A DNA stretch of 64,000 nt from Malania oleifera (lineage: Eukaryota; Streptophyta; Magnoliopsida; Santalales; Ximeniaceae). Within the stretch, counting starts at the first letter, position 1; every line of letters begins with the position of its first letter. The translations under genes and the position numbers were made by a program. The notes beneath the pieces were generated by a model. That model was not told the origin of the DNA. It saw only the letters and a list, made by a program, of their open reading frames with translations, and searched no databases. This document shows, one piece after another, positions 34,356 through 47,860 of this stretch. The stretch is from assembly GCF_029873635.1 (NCBI RefSeq), contig NC_080422.1, positions 786,001 through 850,000 on the forward strand, read 5' to 3'.

Positions 34356-36717
34356 CTATCTTCTCAAACTGTGTAAAATATACTCAGCATAGAGATCCCT
34401 GCACCATTTAAAATAAATTAAATTAAAATAAAAAAAGGCCATTTAGGAGTAGAAAACTGTTGTTTGGGTTATATATATATTCCCACTGACTTAGAAATTT
34501 ATCTGAGGAAGACGACCCAATAACCATTCAGGAATCTTTCAATTTTCCCTTGGATATACATATTGGCATTCAAAAATTTCATAAGACAGCCGGGTATGCT
34601 CTCTAGCAATGCTACTGGAACAAATAAAGAAGCTAAATGTCCCACAATTTTGCTACACTTGAAATAAATTATTTGACTCAATCAGCCTGAGTAATTTTTT
34701 TTTTCCCTTGGCCAAGTTTGACGACAATCCCTTGGAAGTTTAAAGTCTATTTTGCCTGAGTTCCCCTAGCTAGGGCATTTGTATATGCAATTGATAACTT
34801 ACATAGAGTACTGGATAGCTTCATGGGCAGTCGCTGAAGGCAAAAAATCGTTCACAGCAACCTCTTTGTTTTCATTCTTCTTGTCTGAATTATTAGTCAA
34901 GAAAATCATTGCATTTTTCTCCTTTGATCAAACCTAAAAAATCTAGAGAAAATTAAATTCCTGTAAGGGCTTAATCTGAAATAAAGAAGGATACAGTCTT
35001 CAAAGAAGCGCCTGATCTCAGCCAGACGATGCGGGGGAAGTTGTTTGATGTCAGTGTAGTGACGATACTCCGGATCATCAGCGCACACGGCAATTATTTT
35101 ATCATCTTTCTCTCCCTAATATTTAGATGGAACAAAACTAAGTCAAATGCTTCAAACTAATTCGAGAAAATGATTGCAATAGGTTCATCAAAAGCATCAA
35201 AACCTGATCAATCATAGGCATCAATCCAATAGCCCTGGCTCGAAGAAAACAACCAGGAAGAACAGGTTCCTGTACAACATGTTGATAAGTTGATCCTCTT
35301 CTTTAATAGAGTTTTTGTTGCTCTCAATCAAGGATGAAAAAAGATTTAAAAATCCAGCAGCATATTGTACCATTCTTCAACCGACTATAATTATTCGATT
35401 TTAGAATAAAACAAAATGTTCCAACATATAAGAATCGTAAACATAGGTTTAGGTTACCTGCATGATGACCAAAACATCCATTGGGTCATTGTCTTCACAC
35501 AATGTTCGGGGTATGAAACCATAGTTATGAGGGTAGACAACTGATGAGTATAAGATCCGGTCAACCTAGCAATTCAATTTAAAAGTTCCAAGTCACAACT
35601 AGCTAATCCACAAGCAAAAACAATGAAATGGAAGTGAAATACTGAAGCTATGTAAAAAAATTTCACAAAAAAAAGGGCATTTTCCGGCCATAAGGCTCCC
35701 TGCTTTGTAAGGGTAAGGGGTAGGTCGTCACAGTGTATGCAGTCTTACTCCTGCTTTTATGCAGAGATGCTGCTTCCTTGGATTCGAACCCCGTGACAAA
35801 CTGGTCACAAAAGGAGCAACCATACCATTGATCCAAGGCCTGCCCTCATATGTAAAAAATTTTCACGAAGTACAAAATTTCATCATACCTTAATCAGCCC
35901 TGTTTTCTTGTCAAGCTCATATTTAACTTTACTCCCTTTCGTAATTTCAACAACCTGCTCCAACCAAGCACAAATTTAATGAAACAATAGAGTGGGAAAG
36001 CATGCTAAACATATGAAGAGGGTACCTCGCATGTAACTTATGGGCTGTGGGGGTTCCTACAATCTGGCTCATAGCCCTTGGACATACATGGATGCGTGTG
36101 TGCATTAATATCTATATGTGTATGTGAGTGTTTACCAAAACTGCCCCGGCCTTGTCATTCCTAGTGGATGGTAACAGTGAACTTGTTTGGTTTGACAGTA
36201 TTAAAATGGCAATGAGTCAAGGGGAAATTATGATGAAGCAATATGAAATAACCTGTTCATATTTAATTGAGGAATGGCTGTGTTTGTCTCAACCAAAAAA
36301 TAAAATAAAATAAAGTAATATGCCCATAGTCCTTCATTTATGGAAGTATAAATTGTTTTTTCTGTTTTAACTTCCAAAACAAGGTAATCAGACTATAGTT
36401 GCTCCTCAGATTGCATTTTTTTGGAGGCTTAAGAACACACGTTCAATAGAAATGATGAGGATAGTTTGAGATAATCACTTACAACATTGAAGACTTGTGG
36501 AGCATCAGGTCCTGTAAACATGATAAGATGATATAGTTAGTCCAAATCCACTTTTTACTCAAATTATTTACAATGATATTAAGACAATCAATTAGTCGGT
36601 ACCAATCTCGAGATCATGCCAAGGATGGGCAGCCACAGATCTCCTTGATAACGAGGAGAGGATTCTCTGATTCAGGCGGGGAACTGCACGCTTTTCTGTG
36701 GCATCTTCATCACCCAT
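34356..36717 (-). CDS. PPA1: Soluble (family I) inorganic pyrophosphatase, eight coding exons
   Basis: The minus-strand exons are 36717-36603, 36511-36483, 35954-35889, 35565-35458, 35269-35204, 35115-34995, 34884-34803 and 34398-34356. They total 630 nt, 209 residues plus stop, and every intron is GT...AG. The enzyme hydrolyses cytosolic pyrophosphate to phosphate and so drives biosynthetic reactions. The signature DNDPMD is at residues 95-100; Asp/Glu/Lys/Tyr residues that bind Mg and PPi in this family are present in [16 protein letters not shown] and DDPEYRHY. The N-terminus ([17 protein letters not shown]) is short and has no transit peptide, which fits the cytosolic PPA1/PPA4 group rather than plastid PPA6. 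The symbol is by resemblance; the exact paralogue is not certain. The frame is intact. One intron (35566-35888) carries a SINE. The gene is convergent with TIM13. Confidence 0.93.
35649..35866 (-). mobile_element. Au-like SINE in a PPA intron
   Basis: The body is 35667-35848, flanked by 18-bp direct repeats (TATGTAAAAAAATTTCAC against one mismatch) at 35649-35666 and 35849-35866. On the minus strand it reads GGGCAGGCCTTGG..., a B box GGGTTCGAATCC, and ends in a run of T, all features of the plant Au SINE group. It is in the sense orientation of PPA, inside an intron. Confidence 0.85.
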
Positions 36718-37780
36718 ATTTCTGGACAAGATTAATAAAAATCAGCTTGTGCTAGAGTTTTGCAAAAATGATTTAGCAACATCTTAAGTATGTTTATTGA
36801 CTGACATACACATCAAGTCTCTAGCAGATACTGCAACTGCAAGTTATTAATCTCTTATTAATCTCTGAAGAGACGCAAGGAAAGGAAAATTATATGATAA
36901 TCTCAGAACTTCGTTAGGTAAAGTTGGCATTGCCTCATCGAATCTGTATAGTAAATACATCAAATCTCAAACACTATGTTGGGAACATGTATTTTGGTTT
37001 TGGATTTGGATTTAAGTAGATTAGAATAAAACTCAATAGGGTTTGCATGCTTAAAATATTTGCAAATGCAAATCAGAGATCCAAGTGGAAGTTTTGTTTT
37101 CTTGAACAAAAAGGGCAAAATAAAAAAATAAAAATTCGGAGTCAATGTTTGGCTATCATTTGCAGGTCAATTTGATTAAGGGTTCTGATATTGGGACTTA
37201 CAATAAGAAATCTATAGATATATTTACATTGAGAAGTCGAAATCTAAAAAGAAAAACACATGCAATAAGGCGCCTGAACTCTTCATGCATCGTCCTTCAA
37301 GAACAAGAGAGTGATGGGACGAAAATGGTTGTGTCCGACGATGACCATATAGGCATATACATAAATACGTATACAGATCGTGAGTTTGCGATGCGAATAC
37401 AGATAACAGTTGTGGGATTTGATTCGGTTACGGATAATGTCAAAACCCAATACTCGTGTGGTTATCATATATAACATTAAATGAACAAAATCATTAAAAA
37501 AAAGAAGAAGCTGAAATCCCAAAACTACAAAGTGGGCTATGTATGAATGAATGTATATAGGTATGTATGTATATAGTACCAAGAACGCACCTGTATTGTT
37601 GGAGACAACAGCAGCAGGGGAGGAGGCGCAGAAAGAAAGAAGGAAGAAAGGAAAGCGGAGGGAAGGGTAGATGGTGGAGCACACGAGGTATATAAATAAA
37701 TACAGAAAAGAGGGAAGGAGAGAGAGACGGTCAGAGTTGTTAGAGAGAGGAGAGAGAAAGAGAGAGAGAGAGAGAGAGCA
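36718..37780 (-). promoter_or_regulatory. PPA 5' UTR, 5'-UTR intron and promoter region
   Basis: On the minus strand a 5'-UTR exon (upper limit about 37.7 kb) ends at 37591 with CAATACAG|GTGCG, and an acceptor CTTGTCCAG lies four bases before the ATG, giving an 869-bp leader intron (36722-37590). A TATA-like stretch TTTATTTATATACC is at about 37687-37700, and a CT/GA run lies at about 37741-37779. These are read from sequence only; transcript ends are inferred. Confidence 0.55.
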
Positions 37781-38052
37781 TTCAGCGGCCAGCGACGCGT
37801 TATCTGCTTTCCTCCCCCACCATTTCACTTCTCCCTCTTAAATAGCCGTAGACTGCTGCTTTCTTCTACTACCCTTTCTTCTTCTTCTTTCTCCTTATTA
37901 TTATCATTCCGCCCTAATCCAGATCTAATTTAATTTTTTTTTTTCTTTCATGATAACCAACTTATAAATTTTAAAATATTCATTATTAAAATTTAAGCAA
38001 CAATTTTAGAATAATATAATTGTTTTTTTAATTTAAATTATTAAATTATACA

Positions 38053-38086
<34 letters not shown>

Positions 38087-40038
38087 ATGTGTTTTTTATG
38101 TATTTTGTATATATGAATTCGGTTCGGTTAATCATGTCTTATTCAATTGACCAAATCAAAACTCAACCGATAACAAAAAAATAAAATAAAATAAAATTTT
38201 TGAACCCAAATCAATCCAAAGAAATAGTTTATCAATTTTCAATTTAATGTAGTTCAATTTTTTGATTCAATTTTATTTTTTGAATTTTTTTGCCTACCTT
38301 TACCTTGTCCCCCCTCCACAATATTTAATAATTAAATTTTAATTTTTAAATGTTTATAGTGTAGTATAAATTTGAATATTGAGTAAGAATGGATTAAAAA
38401 AAATAAAATAAAACAAAAGATCCTACGGTTTTAAAAATGTCATATACCTCCCATGAAATTTTAAAAAATGTCACATACTTCTCCTGAGATTTGTCAATCT
38501 TAAAAATAACTTGTCTTTTTAACAAAATATAAGAGTACGTTTTTAAAACTTGACAAATTTTAAGGGAAGTCTTTGGGATTTTTAAAACTTTAGAAAATGT
38601 TTCTAAAATTTTTGAAAACTCAGGGTAGGTCATTGTCTTTTTTGTCAAATCTGAGAGAAGATTAGTGTCTTTTATCCAAAAAAATATATGTATATTTTGT
38701 TCTTAATGTATAGTTCGCATCAATGCAAACTTTAATACATTTAAAACGAGAAAATCAACTTCTTAAGTAATCTTTTTAAAATGGTAATTAATTACTTCTC
38801 AAAAAAGATTTTGCCTTCAAAATCAAAAGTAAAAATGCCTCACATACATCTCATCCTCGCATCGCCACTACAACTAAGAGGATTCCACAATATTAAATTG
38901 GAAGACTTCTGACTTTCTCAAATAATGCCTCCTTCCCATCTCTATCACTGCGTTAAAAGGGTGCAAAAGCCACAACAGAGCAAGCTGGCCATGTGTTCTA
39001 TTTCATGCAGCCATCCATTTTCAAAGAAGAGACAGTGCTTTGCTTTAATTAGACCATATCACAAAGTTCACACCACCCCAATTAGGTCAGCCAGATAAAA
39101 AAAGAAGAAAAAGAAAGTAAAAGTAAAAGTGGTTTTCCTTTTTTATATGAAAAAAAAAAAAAAATGAAATGGTAATTGGACCGATTGGAAATAACAAATT
39201 CAACTCTGCGTTCAAAGACTCCTAACTCAAACACCTATCATCTCGAAGTCTTTAGTTTATTATGTAGGGGCATTCATAGAAATCTCCTAATTCACTCGGT
39301 TCAATTCAAACAGATAGTTTCAAAAGTACACTTAAAATTGATAATGAATTTAAATTTTGTATAAACTAAAAATTTGAGTCGAGTGATGAATTTAGGATGC
39401 AAACCATCTTCGACTCAATTAATTAATGTAGAATCTTGACTTCTTATAAAAGCATATTTTTTTCAATGTTTGTTTTTTCTTGAATACACATTCATGACAT
39501 ACCCATTCATTTGATTTTCTATTCCTTTTTCCCTCACAAACATGTTTCCATTTTTGGCTAGATATGTTTTCTGAACATGTTGTCTCTTTGACCCCTCACC
39601 ATGTTACATCATAGAACATGACATGAACAAATATAAAAAAAATCCTACTTTGCATTAAAAATATATATATATATATTTTTAAAATAATTATAAAAACTCC
39701 TATGCAATAAAATAGTTTGTGAGAAAAAGTTTTTACCTTTTTAAAAGCCTTAAATCTATAATTTTTAAAATTTAACGAACAAGCTAATATTGAGCTTTTA
39801 AAAGTCGAAAAAGATATAAACATATAATATCCATTTTCCTTTTTATCAGAATAAAAGTTTATTCAGAAAAAAGGCCAAGCTCTCACACTAAAAAAAATAT
39901 TGTTCTAACAGTTTTTTTTCAATGATGAAATCAATTGCTTCCTTTGAAATTGTTTGTAAAATTAGGTTCTGTGCATTAAGCAAGGTTTGAGTTGTTAGGG
40001 GTTTAGCCTTATTAGTTGAGATATCATTTCCATTTTCT
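37781..40038. other. Intergenic, AT-rich
   Basis: No gene was recognised. It contains a TA microsatellite (about 38057-38087) and a MITE-like piece (about 38415-38672). The remainder is low-complexity AT-rich sequence. Confidence 0.5.
38415..38672 (-). mobile_element. MITE-like foldback fragment, relative of 47861-48163
   Basis: The right end, read on the minus strand, begins AAAGACACTAATCTTCTCTC, matching the left terminus of the element at 47861 (AAAGACACTAACCTCCTCTA). The interior repeats TTTTAAAA, CCTGAG and CTTGACAAA phrases in inverted order. There is no coding sequence. The left end is poorly defined. Confidence 0.55.
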
Positions 40039-40043
40039 ATGGT

Positions 40044-40233
40044 TATTAGTTTTTCAGTTTATATTTTCAGTTGAGTTCTGTTAAGTTTCTGTTCTAGTTT
40101 TTTCTTCTTCTGTTTTCCTTTCTTTTTCTTCCTCTGGATATATATATCAGAGGTCTCAGCTGTACGTAATATACACATTGAATAAGAGAGAAAAATTTCT
40201 TTTCTTGCTTAACTGCTGCTATACTCTGTTTCA
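40044..40233 (+). repeat. 5' LTR of the Ale-like Copia element
   Basis: 190 bp, from TATTAGTTTTTCAG to CTCTGTTTCA. It holds a TCCTCTGGATATATATATC stretch that could serve as TATA region and an AATAAG near the end. A tRNA-Met-type primer-binding site (TGGTATCAGAGC) follows at once. Confidence 0.93.
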
Positions 40234-43200
40234 TGGTATCAGAGCAGAAAGATTGAGAAGGTCCACTGCAATGTCTATTTCATCCATTTCAATGAGCAAT
40301 ATGAATGAAGAAAGTAATCCATACCACTTACAGAGTGGTGATTCACTGGGCATAATGCTGGTTTCGAATGTCCTCACTGGGGAAAATTATCACACATGGA
40401 GTAGATCCATGATGATGGCTTTGAAGGCGAAGAACAAGATTGGGTTTGTAAACGGAACAATTGCCAGACCATCCTCAACAGATGCTTCGAATGCTATGTG
40501 GGAAAGATGTAATAATATGGTATCTTCTTGGATCATTAATTCAATATCAAGAGAAATTGGGGCTAGCATTATTTGTTCTCACAATGCCAAGGATATGTGG
40601 CAAGATCTCAAGAACAGATTTACACAAGGAAATGGACCAAGGATTTTTCAACTTCAAAAGGATTTATCCAGTTTAGTCCAAGAAAATATGTCGGTAAGAG
40701 ATTACTATACAAAATTTAAATCTTTATGGGATGAATTGGCTTCTTATAATTAGATTCCTACTTGTTCTTGTGGTGTTCTAAGAACATGCACTTGTGATGC
40801 TATTCGGGAATTCTTGAAATATCAAGATAAGCAACATGTCATTCAATTTTTGATGGGATTAAATGAAAGTTTTTCACATATTAGAGGACAGATTTTGATG
40901 ATGGATTCTCTACCAGAAATAAACAAAGTTTTTTCTTTAATGGTTCAAGAAGAGAAACAGCGAGAGATCTGCAAATCTGGTGTAATTGATACAGTTGCCT
41001 TTATGAGCAAAATACCAGAATCAAATTTTGCAGGCCACAAAACTACTTCTGGTAATCATTTTTCTGGAAATCAACAGCAGCAGCAGCAGAGGAGAGCAAA
41101 ATTATTTTGCACTCATTGTGGATTGAATAATCGTACTGTTGATAAATGCTACAAAATACATGGGTATCCTCCAGGTTATAAATTCAACAATTCTCGACAG
41201 AAGGGAAAGTCTTCATCAATTAATCAAGTCACAAGCCATCCTATTGATGCAAATTTTGAACCTTATAACAAACTGCTTTTTTCTCAAGAAGACTGTCAGA
41301 AATTGTTAGCTTTAATCCACTCACAATCTAATGAAACCATCAATCATCAAGCAGCTAATGTTGTTTCTAACATTCTTCCACAAAATACCCAAGGTATGAT
41401 ACTTTCAAGTTTTCCTTCAAGTTGTTCAGTATCCTCATCAACATCCCAACATCTTTGGATTGTAGACACTAGTGCTACAGATCATATTATTCATTCAACT
41501 GATACGTTTACCTCTATTACAAAATCTTTAGACACTACTGTCATGCTTCCAAATGGATATACTGTTCTAGTCACTCATATTGGCACAGTTCAATTGTCTG
41601 AAAGTTTAATTCTCAAAGATGTACTTTGTGTACCATCTTTTTCATATAATTTACTTTCAGTTAGTAAACTTACTTCATCTCAAAAATGCAATTTTATTTT
41701 CTTACCTGATGTTTGTTTTATTCAGGTTTTTACCCCATGGAGGATGATTGGGATTGCTAGAAAATCTGCTCGGTTATATATTTTGCAACAATCGGCTATT
41801 CATGCTGGTAGTTCTTCACCAAAATCAACCATTGTACATTCTGTCATAAACTCCAAAATCTGGCACAGCAGATTAGGGCATCCTTCCTTGTCTCGTTTGA
41901 ATTTTCTTTCAAAAACTGTATCAGACATTAGTTTCCCAGATAAACTAGATAATCATGTCCTTTAGCAAAACAGAAAAAGCAAAGCTTCCTTTTGAAATTC
42001 ATTCATATAATAAAAGTTTTCCTTTTAATCTTGTTCATGCTGATATTTGGGGGCCTTTTTCTGTTCCAACTCATAATGGGTCTAGATACTTTCTTACCTT
42101 AGTGGATGATCACTCCAGATTTACATGGACCTACTTAATGAAGCAGAAATCTGAAGTTACAAATTTTTTTACTATTTTTTACAATATGGTTGAAACACAA
42201 TTTGAGACAAAGATTAAATGTATACGATCTGACAATGGTTTAGAATTTAAAATGATAAATTTTTTTAATTCAAAAGGAATTTTGCATCAAGTTTCATGTG
42301 TAGAAACACCTCAACAAAATTCTATAGTTGAAAGAAAACATCAACATTTATTAAATGTAGCAAAAGCTTTAAAATTTCAATCAAACATTCCTTTAATATT
42401 TTGGGGAGAATGTATACTGACTACAACATATATTATCAATAGAATTCCATCATTGATTTTGAAAAACAAGTCTCCACATGAAGTTTTGTATAATTCAGCT
42501 CCAGCATATAAACATTTAAAAGTCTTCGGTTGTTTATGCTATGCATCAACCCTTGTTCAACACAGATCAAAATTTTCACCAAGAGCAAGAAAATGTATGT
42601 TTATAGGTTATCCATTTGGTATAAAGGGCTACAAGCTTTATGATTTGGAACAGAAAAACTTTCTTTGTTTCTAGAGATGTCATATTTCATGAATCCATAT
42701 TTCCTTTTTCATCTGATTTCAATATGATTTCTACACATGAACATTCATTTCAGTCCATCACACCTTCAGAAAGTTCTATTACAGTTTTTCCCAATCCAGT
42801 TTCAGATTCTAATGAGAATATAATTTTTTCTGAACCATTGACATCAGCACTTCCTACTCCAGTTTCTGTTGTTCCATCTAACAATAATTTACCTTTCCAT
42901 GATATAAATCAATTTCCACCCTTGAGAAAATCAACTCGACAACACAAACAGCCTGGTTATTTACAAGCTTATCATTGCAACTTAGCTACCTCTAAGTCTC
43001 AATCATCTACCAGGGATCCTGTTAATATCTCAAATAATAAACATAGCATTTCTGAAGTACTTTCTTACTACAGATTATCTGAATCACACAAAGCATTCTC
43101 CATTGCTATTTCTTCTGATTTTGAACCTGTCTTTTATCATCAAGCTGTTCAGCATGCTCCTTGGAGAGCTGCTATGTCTGCAGAATTGTCTGCACTTGAA

Positions 43201-44663
43201 ATGAATAAAACCTGGGTTCTCACAACATTACCACCTAATAAAACTCCCATAGGTTGTAAGTGGGTATATAAAATCAAATACAATTCTGATGGTTCAATAG
43301 GAAGACATAAGGCAATACTTGTTGCTAAAGGTTATACTCAAATGGAAGGCTTGGATTTTTTTGAGACTTTTCACCTGTTGCAAAGATGGTTACTGTGAGG
43401 TGTATTTTATCACTTGCTGCAATACATGATTGGCATCTCCATCATTTAGATATTAATAATGCATTCCTATATGGGGAATTAGATGAGGAAGTTTATAGGA
43501 AGCCTCCTCCAGGCTATCTTAGTAAGGGGGACAAAAGAGTATGTAAATTGCAAAGATCTTTATATGGTTTAAAGCAAGCTTCAAGACAATGGAATTCAAA
43601 ATTCACATCCGTGTTGTTTTCAGTGGGTTTTTCTCAGTCCAAAGCTGATTATTCTTTGTTTACTAAGAAGGAAGGAGGATCTTTTGTTGCCTTGTTATTG
43701 TATGTTGATGATATCCTCTTAGCTAGTAGTGATTTAGCTGTTCTTGAGAATGTTAAAAAATCAATAGCTGCTGAGTTTAAGTTGAAGGATTTGGGGTCTG
43801 CGAAATTTTTCTTGGAATGGAGATAACTCGGTCTAAAAAAGGTATATCTTTATCTCAAAGAAAATATTGCTTGGAATTAATTTCAGATGCTGGATTACTT
43901 GCTGCTAAACCAGTCTCATTTCCCATGGATCCTCATACAAAATTATCTAAAGATGCTGGTGAACTAGTAGATGATGTTTCAGCTTACAGAAGACTTATTG
44001 GAAGATTATTGTATTTGACTCATACCAGACCTGACATTACATTTGTTGTACATCATCTTAGTCAATTTTTAGATATTCCTAGAATGCCTCATTTACAAGC
44101 TGCTATGAGAATTTTACGATATCTCAAATCTGCTCCTGGACAAGGCTTATTTTTTCCATCTTCATCTAAAGTTCATCTCAAAGCTTTTTCAGATTTAGAT
44201 TGGGTCAGCTGTCTTGATACTTGTAGATCCATAAGTGGTTTTTGCATTTTCATTGGGGATTCTCTTGTATCATGGAAATCAAAGAAGCAACACACCATAT
44301 CACGATCCTCAGCAGAAGCTGAATATAGATCCATGGCTGTCACTGTTTGTGAAATTATCTAGTTTAAATCGTTACTTGCTGATCTGCATCAACATCATCC
44401 TCAATCAGCTCTTTTATTTTGTGATAACCAAGCTGCTCTTCACATAGCAGCCAATCCGGTTTATCATGAACGAACTAAACACATTGAAGTCGATTGTCAT
44501 TTGGTTCGTGATAAATTACAAGAGGGTCTTATTACCACTTTACATGTATCTTCTGCTCATCAGCTTACCGATTTAATGACTAAACCTTTAGGTTCCAAAG
44601 TTTTTGAAGTTCTTTTATCCAAGATGAATGTGCATAATATCTACACATCATCTTGAGGGGGAC

Positions 44664-44857
44664 TATTAGTTTTTCAGTTTATATTTTCAGTTGAGTTTTG
44701 TTAAGTTTCTGTTCTAGTTTTTTCTTCTTCTATTTTTCCTTTCTTTTTCTTCCTCTGGAGATATATATATATATCAAAGGTCTCAGCTGTAGTAATATAC
44801 ACATTGAATAAGAGAGAGATTTCTTTTCTTGCTTAACTGCTGCTATACTCTGTTTCA
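44664..44857 (+). repeat. 3' LTR of the Ale-like Copia element
   Basis: 194 bp, matching the 5' LTR apart from a few substitutions and short indels in the AT and GA runs. It is preceded by the polypurine tract TTGAGGGGGAC and followed by the target duplication ATGGT. Confidence 0.93.
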
Positions 44858-44862
44858 ATGGT

Positions 44863-47860
44863 TTTGGGCACCTATTCCACAATATTTTAATATGCAAAAT
44901 TAACTTTTGTAAATTAAATCATTCATTTTATACATATTTTTTTAATTAAAATTAAAATAAATGACATATGAATTTAAATTATAATTAAAATAAAATTTTG
45001 AAAAAGAAGTAATTAATCATTTGAAGAATATTTTTACGAATTTTCAATTTTCATATATAATAAAATTGTTCTTATAGCATTAAAAATTAACTTTTGAAGT
45101 AGAATAATTAAGTCATTCAAATGGCATCCAATACAATTCAACTTCAGTTAAGTAGTTGCCTCAAACTAACATGCTAGTTCGATCGAACTTTAAACCCAAC
45201 CCAACTTAACCTGACCTCCAAGCAATCCTCCTAACTCCTAAGTTTATCAAATGCTACCTTGAGGGAGTTGTCATTTTTACTGCGTCACGTTCTATTTGAG
45301 TCCTTAGAATAAAACTCTTAGTAGCTATGGCTTTGATCCATTATGCTCTAATTTTTGCATTTAACACATCATCAATTTCACTTCTCAATTGGCTAAAAAT
45401 GACATCATTTTTAAAAATTTTTATTCAATAATTGGTTTCAAAACTCTGTAAATCTTGTTGAGTATGCATTTTTGGTGATTCTGATCCATCTGATATTTGA
45501 AGATTCAGATCTAACACATTGAATAATTGAAACAGTGGATACTTCACAGTTGGGACGACCACCACTGCTTGAAGTTACTAAAAAATTGCTGTGAAGCATT
45601 GCCAAACTTGGTGATCCCAACATTGCCAAACTTGGTGATCCCAAAAGACCCTAAAACTACTCCTGCCTTTTAAGATTCTGATCTAACACATTGAATAATT
45701 GAAACAGTGGATGCTTGTTCATGATGAACATGAACTCTGGAAGAAAGGAGAGGACACGGAGAGAATTTGAAAGCTTTGGTAAAGAAGCAGGACTCTACAG
45801 TATTTGGGTGGCATGCTGGGCTTACGGGTTTTTGTTAATAGAGTTCTACAAGAAAATACCCCACTGCCATGCACACTAGCTAGCTGCTTGTATTTCATGC
45901 TGAGTGCGGATTTCATGCTTGTATTTCTACAAGCAGCATATATAGATGTTTGTGTGTTGTTGAGCCTAAATGGTTGCGTTGTGCTAAGTGCTTGTTCCTC
46001 CTCCTCATATGTTCTATAATATCTGACAGCACCTCAAGTGTTCCAGCTTGTGCCATTCTCCCACTCTGCATTCTTAGCTCTCCTTTGTGCAACCAAATTT
46101 TGAATATGCAAGTCATTTTTCTGAAAGTTAGACAGAATTTGTGCAGATTTGCTGGGGTATTTTTGTTGCAATGAGCAAGGATCTGCACAAAGATGTTGAG
46201 AGCCCTAGAGTGAGAATTCAGAAGGTTCCCAATCTTGGTAGAGGTAGCTTTGTAGATTCACAATCAGTTAATTCTGTTGATGTTATAGTCATCTATTATG
46301 CACTGTTCATCATGAGTTAAAATATCCACTAACCAAAATTTTGCATTGCAGTTTTATTTATTGAAGACTATAGAGGATGCTCTGCTATGCAAGTTGAAAT
46401 ATTTAGTTTTCTGGTCTCCGTTTGAAAATAAAATCCTAGGTAAACATGGCAACATCGTTGGCTTGCTTCTGATTCTGCAGTCATGACGCTGCCGTTTTTG
46501 TTTAATAATATTGGGTTGACAGAATACAGTTGAGGGATGCGTTTTATGTCCCTACCTTCGCAACGAGCTGCCTAATGACCTTTCCAAAGAACATGTAGAT
46601 GAAGCTATATGACTATTCAGCATATGTGGTTGATTTTAACTCTTGGAAGGGAAGAGAGAAAATTGCAATCAGTTGTCATTAGAGTCATGAACGCAAGAGA
46701 GCTGCCATGAACTACCTGAATGCTAACACGTTCAATCCCAGAACTTATGAGCTTCTGAGCCCAAACTTGTACTTGGGCAGAGATTGAGTTAGCGCAGCTC
46801 ACAAATTAAGTTTGAACAAGCCAAAGTACTTTTGTTTATTATGTTTTTACATATGTTTATTATTGTTGTGTTAAAATAAATATTACTTTGTAGCTGACAA
46901 TCTAGTTTACACCTTCCTTAAAAATTCTGATCTTAACTTTTAAATTAAGTTTAAAACATAACTTTACCTAATAATAAGCTCACTATAGTCTTAATTGGGC
47001 TCAAACTAGATCAGGACCTATAGGGTGAGTTTGAGTATTATGTTATGCCATACCATTTTTGCTTTTTATTTGGGCAAAGCTTCAACAAAGCTTGTTCGAA
47101 CTCAACCCGTCTGATTTAGAGGCCTACTGCCATACTCTGTTGAAGAGCATTCAAACCTCAGTTAACAGAGCTAGATGCCTCAGCACTTTGATAAGGTGTA
47201 GTTGTGTCCATATGGCATGATTAGGACGTTGACAACGGTAAGGTATATGGCTTGGACATGGCAACCAGCCCCTCCCAACATAAAATTTGACACCTTTTTG
47301 CCTTATCCATGGTGTTCTACAAGAGGGATACCACACCTAGAAAGTTATCCATGCTTGCCACCGACTACCAGTCCAGGTAATATGGAGCCTAACCAAACAA
47401 TAAGGAGTGTCTGAAAGGTAATGAAATGCTTGTATGTTAATTACAGGTAAGGTCTAATCAATTCTTTATTTTTATGTAACAAATCATTGAAAAGTAATCT
47501 ACCCAAGGAAATTGAAATTTTCTGATCTTCTGTTACAATTTTATCTTGCTGTTCTTGTGGGTAAATATTCTAAAAGAGCTTCTCAAATTTCCTCAAACAT
47601 TAAGATAGGTGGACAATGTACAGTACAAATTTTCTTGAAAATATCTGAAATGCTATGGTGCAGTCATTAGTTGGTCTATTATACCTTGTGAATTGTCAAT
47701 TTAATTTTCCACTAACATGGGTTGATTTGTTGACATTTCTCTGGAAATTTACTATCATTTTATTAAATAATAATACACTTAGTAGGTTATTACTTCTTGT
47801 AGGAATGAGACGTCAAATGTCACCTTCTAAAGGTGTTGAGATTCTATTGCTATTAGCGCA
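44863..47860. other. Intergenic, no gene supported
   Basis: I see no recognisable protein. There is a direct repeat of about 33 bp (GATCTAACACATTGAATAAT...) at about 45507 and 45677, and a small tandem repeat of CATTGCCAAACTTGGTGATC at about 45598-45641. Open frames near 45.8-46.2 and 47.1-47.4 kb match no family I know. Confidence 0.45.

Larger units (their letters stand above)
40039..44862 (+). mobile_element. Ty1/Copia element (Ale-like), nearly full length, broken
   Basis: The element proper is 40044-44857, flanked by the 5-bp duplication ATGGT (40039-40043 and 44858-44862). Both LTRs begin TATTAG and end TTTCA, so the termini are TA...CA. Parts: 5' LTR 40044-40233, primer-binding site from 40234, gag (about 40250-41200, with a zinc knuckle CTHCGLNNRTVDKC), protease (about 41440-41650), GAG-pre-integrase and integrase (about 41850-42600), reverse transcriptase (about 43140-43830, with LYVDDILLAS), RNase H (about 44150-44600), purine tract, 3' LTR 44664-44857. 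A handful of breaks interrupt the polyprotein. The LTRs differ by a few substitutions and small indels, roughly 2% substitution, so it is much younger than the SIRE-like element. Confidence 0.92.

Noticed and set aside
34499-34681. Minus-strand open frame of 60 residues near the PPA 3' end
   Set aside because: It lies in the last PPA intron and shows no pyrophosphatase sequence; the true last exon is 34356-34398.
33405-35780. Pol III B-box sequences suggesting tRNA genes
   Set aside because: Neither site folds into a cloverleaf with an anticodon arm; both are in SINEs with tails and target duplications.
37283-37828. Minus-strand open frame of 181 residues upstream of PPA
   Set aside because: It covers the PPA leader, its intron and a GA/CT repeat; the low-complexity Ser/Leu/Phe sequence comes from the repeat and does not resemble a protein family.
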